Source of the DNA: CAVVDY01 sp963819645
GTDB taxonomy: Bacteria > Acidobacteriota > Terriglobia > Terriglobales > Acidobacteriaceae
DNA length: 64,000 nt
NCBI GenBank assembly: GCA_963819645.1
Contig: CAWFWZ010000001.1
Span: forward strand, 434,001-498,000
Direction: 5' to 3'
This document shows positions 61,325 to 64,000 of the stretch, piece after piece. The notes beneath the pieces were generated by a model. The model saw only the letters and a list, made by a program, of their open reading frames with translations, did no database searches and was not told the origin of the DNA. The translations under genes and the position numbers were made by a program. Numbering within the stretch: position 1 is the stretch's first letter; each line of letters begins with the position of its first letter.

Positions 61325-62209
61325 CTACCATCTCGTACTCGTCGTAGTGACGTGACGTGTCGCGAGCGCGTCGGCCACGGTGCCGAAACGATAGCTCTTC
61401 AGCATCGCGCGCAGCTTGTCTTCGGTCGTATCCATGTTCACGTAGTACTTGAAGCTTTTCATGTCGCGGAAGTTGCAAACGCGGCTGTTGAGGATTGACC
61501 TCGCGCGGATGGATGTAGGTCATCACCGGACGGCCGGCACGGTGGTTCTGGCGGAATCCGTAGTGCACGATGGGCATGTTGAAGAGGCGAAGATATCCGC
61601 CGCCGGAGAACTGAATGCGCTGCCCGAGCGCCGTCATGATCGACATGGGGAAGACCTTCATCGTGCCCTTCGCTCGGTGTGCAGGATGAATGGATCGCGA
61701 GCAAACTCGTCGATGCCGCCATGATCGCGCGGCGCGGGCACGATCGAGACATCGACCATCACGCCATGACGGCGCATGATCGGGTAAGCCCAGAAGCAGG
61801 AGGGCTTGATGGAGAATCCCGGAGCGCGGAAGACACCTACCGGCTGGCCGCTCACTTCGCGTAAGGCTCCGAGGGCGCGCGTGAGGTCGGCTTCATATTC
61901 TTCCGGCGTGAGCTCGTACACCAGGCGATGAAAATGGGTGTGGCAGCCGATTTCGTGTCCCGCATCGCTGATGCGCTTGATCAGGTCGCGACGGTGCTCA
62001 GCCAGCCATCCGACGGCGAGAAATGTGGCGCGGGTCTTGGCTTCATCGAGCAGGCGAAGAATGACTTCCGTGTCCTTTACGATGCAAGTCTGCGCCGTCT
62101 CCCATGTCTTGGGATCGTCGTAGGGCGTGCTCACCTCGCAGACGTGGAACCATTCCTCCAGGTCGATACAGAAGGCGTTCACGATGTCATTGGGAAATCG
62201 GGAAGCCAT
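61325..62209 (-). CDS. XrtA/PEP-CTERM-type polysaccharide deacetylase (two frameshifts)
   Basis: NodB-fold deacetylase with the signature of exopolysaccharide loci. It starts MASRFPNDIVNAFCIDLEEW at 62209. DLEEWFH, TFLAVGWLAEHRRDLIKRIS, EIGCHTHFHRLVYELTPEEY and FRAPGFSI give the catalytic base, metal His pair and arginine motif. One change near 61660 joins to LFNMPIVHYGFRQNHRAGRP and TYIHPREVNPQQPR. Another near 61487 gives VCNFRDMKSFKYYVNMDTTE and the DUF3473-type C-terminus ending VADALATRHVTTTTSTRW. About 294 residues. First gene of the deacetylase-GT2-formyltransferase unit. No exosortase is visible in the window. Confidence 0.85.
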
Positions 62210-62268
62210 TCGCGCTCATGGTAAAGCAGGGCTGCGAGCGAAGCAAAGGGGTGTGGCGTAACCTATTA

Positions 62269-62342
62269 TTCACCACGGAGAACCCGGAGGGCACGGAGGC
62301 TCGCATTCAATCAGTCCGTGATCTGTGTGGCTCCGGGGTGAT
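62269..62342. repeat. CACGGAG-family repeat in a divergent gap
   Basis: Left arm about 62269-62303 (ttcaccacggagaacccgga) and a degenerate inverse arm about 62318-62342 (ccgtgatctgtgtggctccg). It lies between the divergent deacetylase and gamma-glutamyltransferase genes. Confidence 0.65.
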
Positions 62343-62363
62343 AAGCCCTTGGACGTGAGCGCG

Positions 62364-64000
62364 ATGAAGACCTTTATACCGACCGTTCTCTCCTTCTTCT
62401 GTTTCTAAACCTCGCTCTAATCGACTGCGCCTCGCCGGCAACATGGTCCAGCCGACGCACGCGCCCAAAGCGATGGTGGCCAGCGTGCATCGCGAGGCGT
62501 CGCAGGCCGGCGTGGAGATTATGAAGCAAGGAGGCAACGCGGTCGACGCCGCAGTCGCCGTGGGCTTTGCGCTGGCCGTTGTCTATCCCGACGCAGGCAA
62601 CATCGGCGGCGGCGGATTCATGCTTTTTCGGCGCGCCGATGGCGAGGCGCACTTCGTCGATTATCGCGAGAAGGCGCCGGCCAAGGCGACCGCCGACATG
62701 TATCTCGACAAGAACGGCGACGTCGTTAAGGACATGAGCACGCTGGGATATAAGGCGATCGGTGTTCCCGGTTCGGTGGCGGGCATGGTCTACGCGCAGA
62801 AGCACTGGGGCAAGCTGACGCTGGCGCAAGTGATGCAGCCCGCAATCCGACTGGCGCGCGACGGCTTCACGCTCGATCACGCAGAAGCGCTCGCAGTTGC
62901 ATCAATGCCGGGCATGGAACAGTTTCCCGCGATCGCATCACATCTTCGAGCGCGACGGCAACTACTATCAGCCGGGCGAGGTGTTCAAGCAACCGGAACT
63001 GGCCAAGACGCTTGAGCGCATTGCGGCCAATCCTGACGACTTCTACCACGGCGCAATGGCTCGCGAACTGGCCGCCGCAATGCAAGAAGGGCGGTGGCCT
63101 GATCACGACCGAAGACCTCGCCTCCTACGAGGTCAAAGAGCGGCAGCCGATTCGCGGCACCTATCGCGGATACGACATCATCAGCGCACCTCCACCGTCG
63201 TGCGGGCGGCGTGGCGCTGGTCGAGAGCCTCAACATTCTCGAAGGCTACGACCTGGCCAAGGAAGGGAACCGCTCGGCCGAAAGCATTCACCTGACGGCA
63301 GAAGCCTTCGAGCGCGCTTACTTCGATCGCGCCGAGTTCATGGGCGATCCCGACTTCTCGAAGATCCCGGTGTCGCAACTCATCGATAAGCGCTACGCCG
63401 AGGCCTGGCGCGAGACGCATTGTCATTCGCCGCGCTACGCCCGCGGGCGACTTGAAGCGCCCGTCGGTGTTCAATCAGCTCGATCAGTATGCCAAAGATC
63501 ATCCGCAGCCGCAAGCCCGGCACCGAGCCTGAGAACACCACGCACTACTCGGTGGTCGATGCCGATGGCAACGCAGTCGCAGTGACCACGACTCTCAACG
63601 GCAGCTTCGGGTCGAAGGTCACGGCCGAAGGCCTCGGCTTCCTGATGAACAACGAGATGGACGACTTTTCGTCCAAGCCGGGCGTGCCGAATATGTATGG
63701 GCTGATTCAAGGCCCGGCGAACGCCATTGGCCCCGGCAAGCGGCCGTTGTCGGCAATGACACCGACCATCGTGCTGAAAGACGGCAAGCTATTTCTCGTG
63801 CTCGGGACCGCCGGGCGGCTCGACGATTACGACTAACGTCGCGAATGTCCTGATGGGCGTGGTCGATTACGGGCTCAACATCCAGCAGTCGGTGAACGCA
63901 CCGCGCTTTCATAATCAGTGGCTGCCGGATGAAATTCTGCTGGAGCCCATCGGCTTTTCGCCCGACACGATCGGCATTCTCCAAGGCATGGGGCACAAGG
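62364..64000 (+). CDS. ggt: Gamma-glutamyltransferase, truncated by window end (several frameshifts)
   Basis: N-terminal-nucleophile enzyme that hydrolyses glutathione and transfers gamma-glutamyl groups, usually periplasmic. The probable start at 62364 (MKTFIPTVLSFFCF) is a signal peptide interrupted by a frame change. The large-subunit region includes ASVHREASQAGVEIMKQGGN and VYPDAGNIGGGGFMLFR. The autocleavage and catalytic site is the Thr pair in ENTTHYSVVDADGNAVAVTT, followed by GFLMNNEMDDFSSKPG and KRPLSAMTPTIVLKDGK. Changes near 62430, 62935, 63090, 63200, 63425, 63500 and 63810; after the last the frame reads STITTNVANVLMGVVDYGLN. The 3' end is beyond base 64000. Confidence 0.93.

Overview
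The window looks like a piece of an Acidobacteriota genome (probably class Terriglobia, Koribacter-like), most likely a metagenome or long-read contig. This rests on high GC, on a mixture of housekeeping genes with a caa3-oxidase/cytochrome bc cluster, a TreS-maltokinase fusion and an XrtA-type polysaccharide deacetylase, and on intergenic repeats of a style I associate with that phylum. No 16S or other rRNA is present, so the placement is inference. I see no tRNA, CRISPR array, phage, integrase or transposase.

Layout. 1-7.5 kb: 3' part of topA, an outer-membrane barrel, an MlaE/MlaF-type lipid transporter, mobA and a second Mla-type ATPase. 7.6-13.1 kb: riboflavin genes (ribE, ribD), ftsY, tmk, a small membrane protein and holB. 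13.2-20 kb: dapA, a GT4 glycosyltransferase with a PIG-L deacetylase, dapD, a dicarboxylate symporter and an EcsC protein. 20-28.7 kb: RNase J, an alpha/beta hydrolase, threonine dehydratase, an SH3b protein, uppP, a GT2 and a CtaG fusion. 28.9-36.2 kb: a minus-strand respiratory cluster transcribed coxB-coxA-coxC-membrane protein-cytochrome c-Rieske-cytochrome b/c-ctaG. 36.4-44.1 kb: a hydrolase, a YyaL/DUF255 protein, hemerythrin and TreS-maltokinase. 44.4-51.5 kb: a complete tripartite RND efflux system. 51.7-59.3 kb: a DUF2461 protein, an orphan oxidase subunit III, uvrA, and a TPR protein with two small exported proteins. 59.3-64 kb: a deacetylase-GT2-formyltransferase exopolysaccharide module and a truncated gamma-glutamyltransferase.

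Frameshifts. At least two dozen genes, many of them essential, are split by frame changes. Wherever I could reconstruct the protein, nearly every change is a single extra base. Each such gene is reported as one CDS spanning all frames. The coding content on both sides is intact and family-typical, so I read these as sequencing or assembly errors. They are patchy: about 24.3-28.7, 36.4-43.0 and 47.7-53.7 kb are essentially clean.

Repeats. Several dispersed repeat families fill the intergenic gaps. The most striking is a hairpin family with a fixed tetraloop (TTTA/TTCA or its complement) and stems that vary in sequence but keep base pairing. Three copies are large nested composites bounded by inverted GGTGGAAGC tags. 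These hairpins lie downstream of genes and are missing from the divergent promoter gaps that I checked. In several places repeat DNA encodes the end of a protein.
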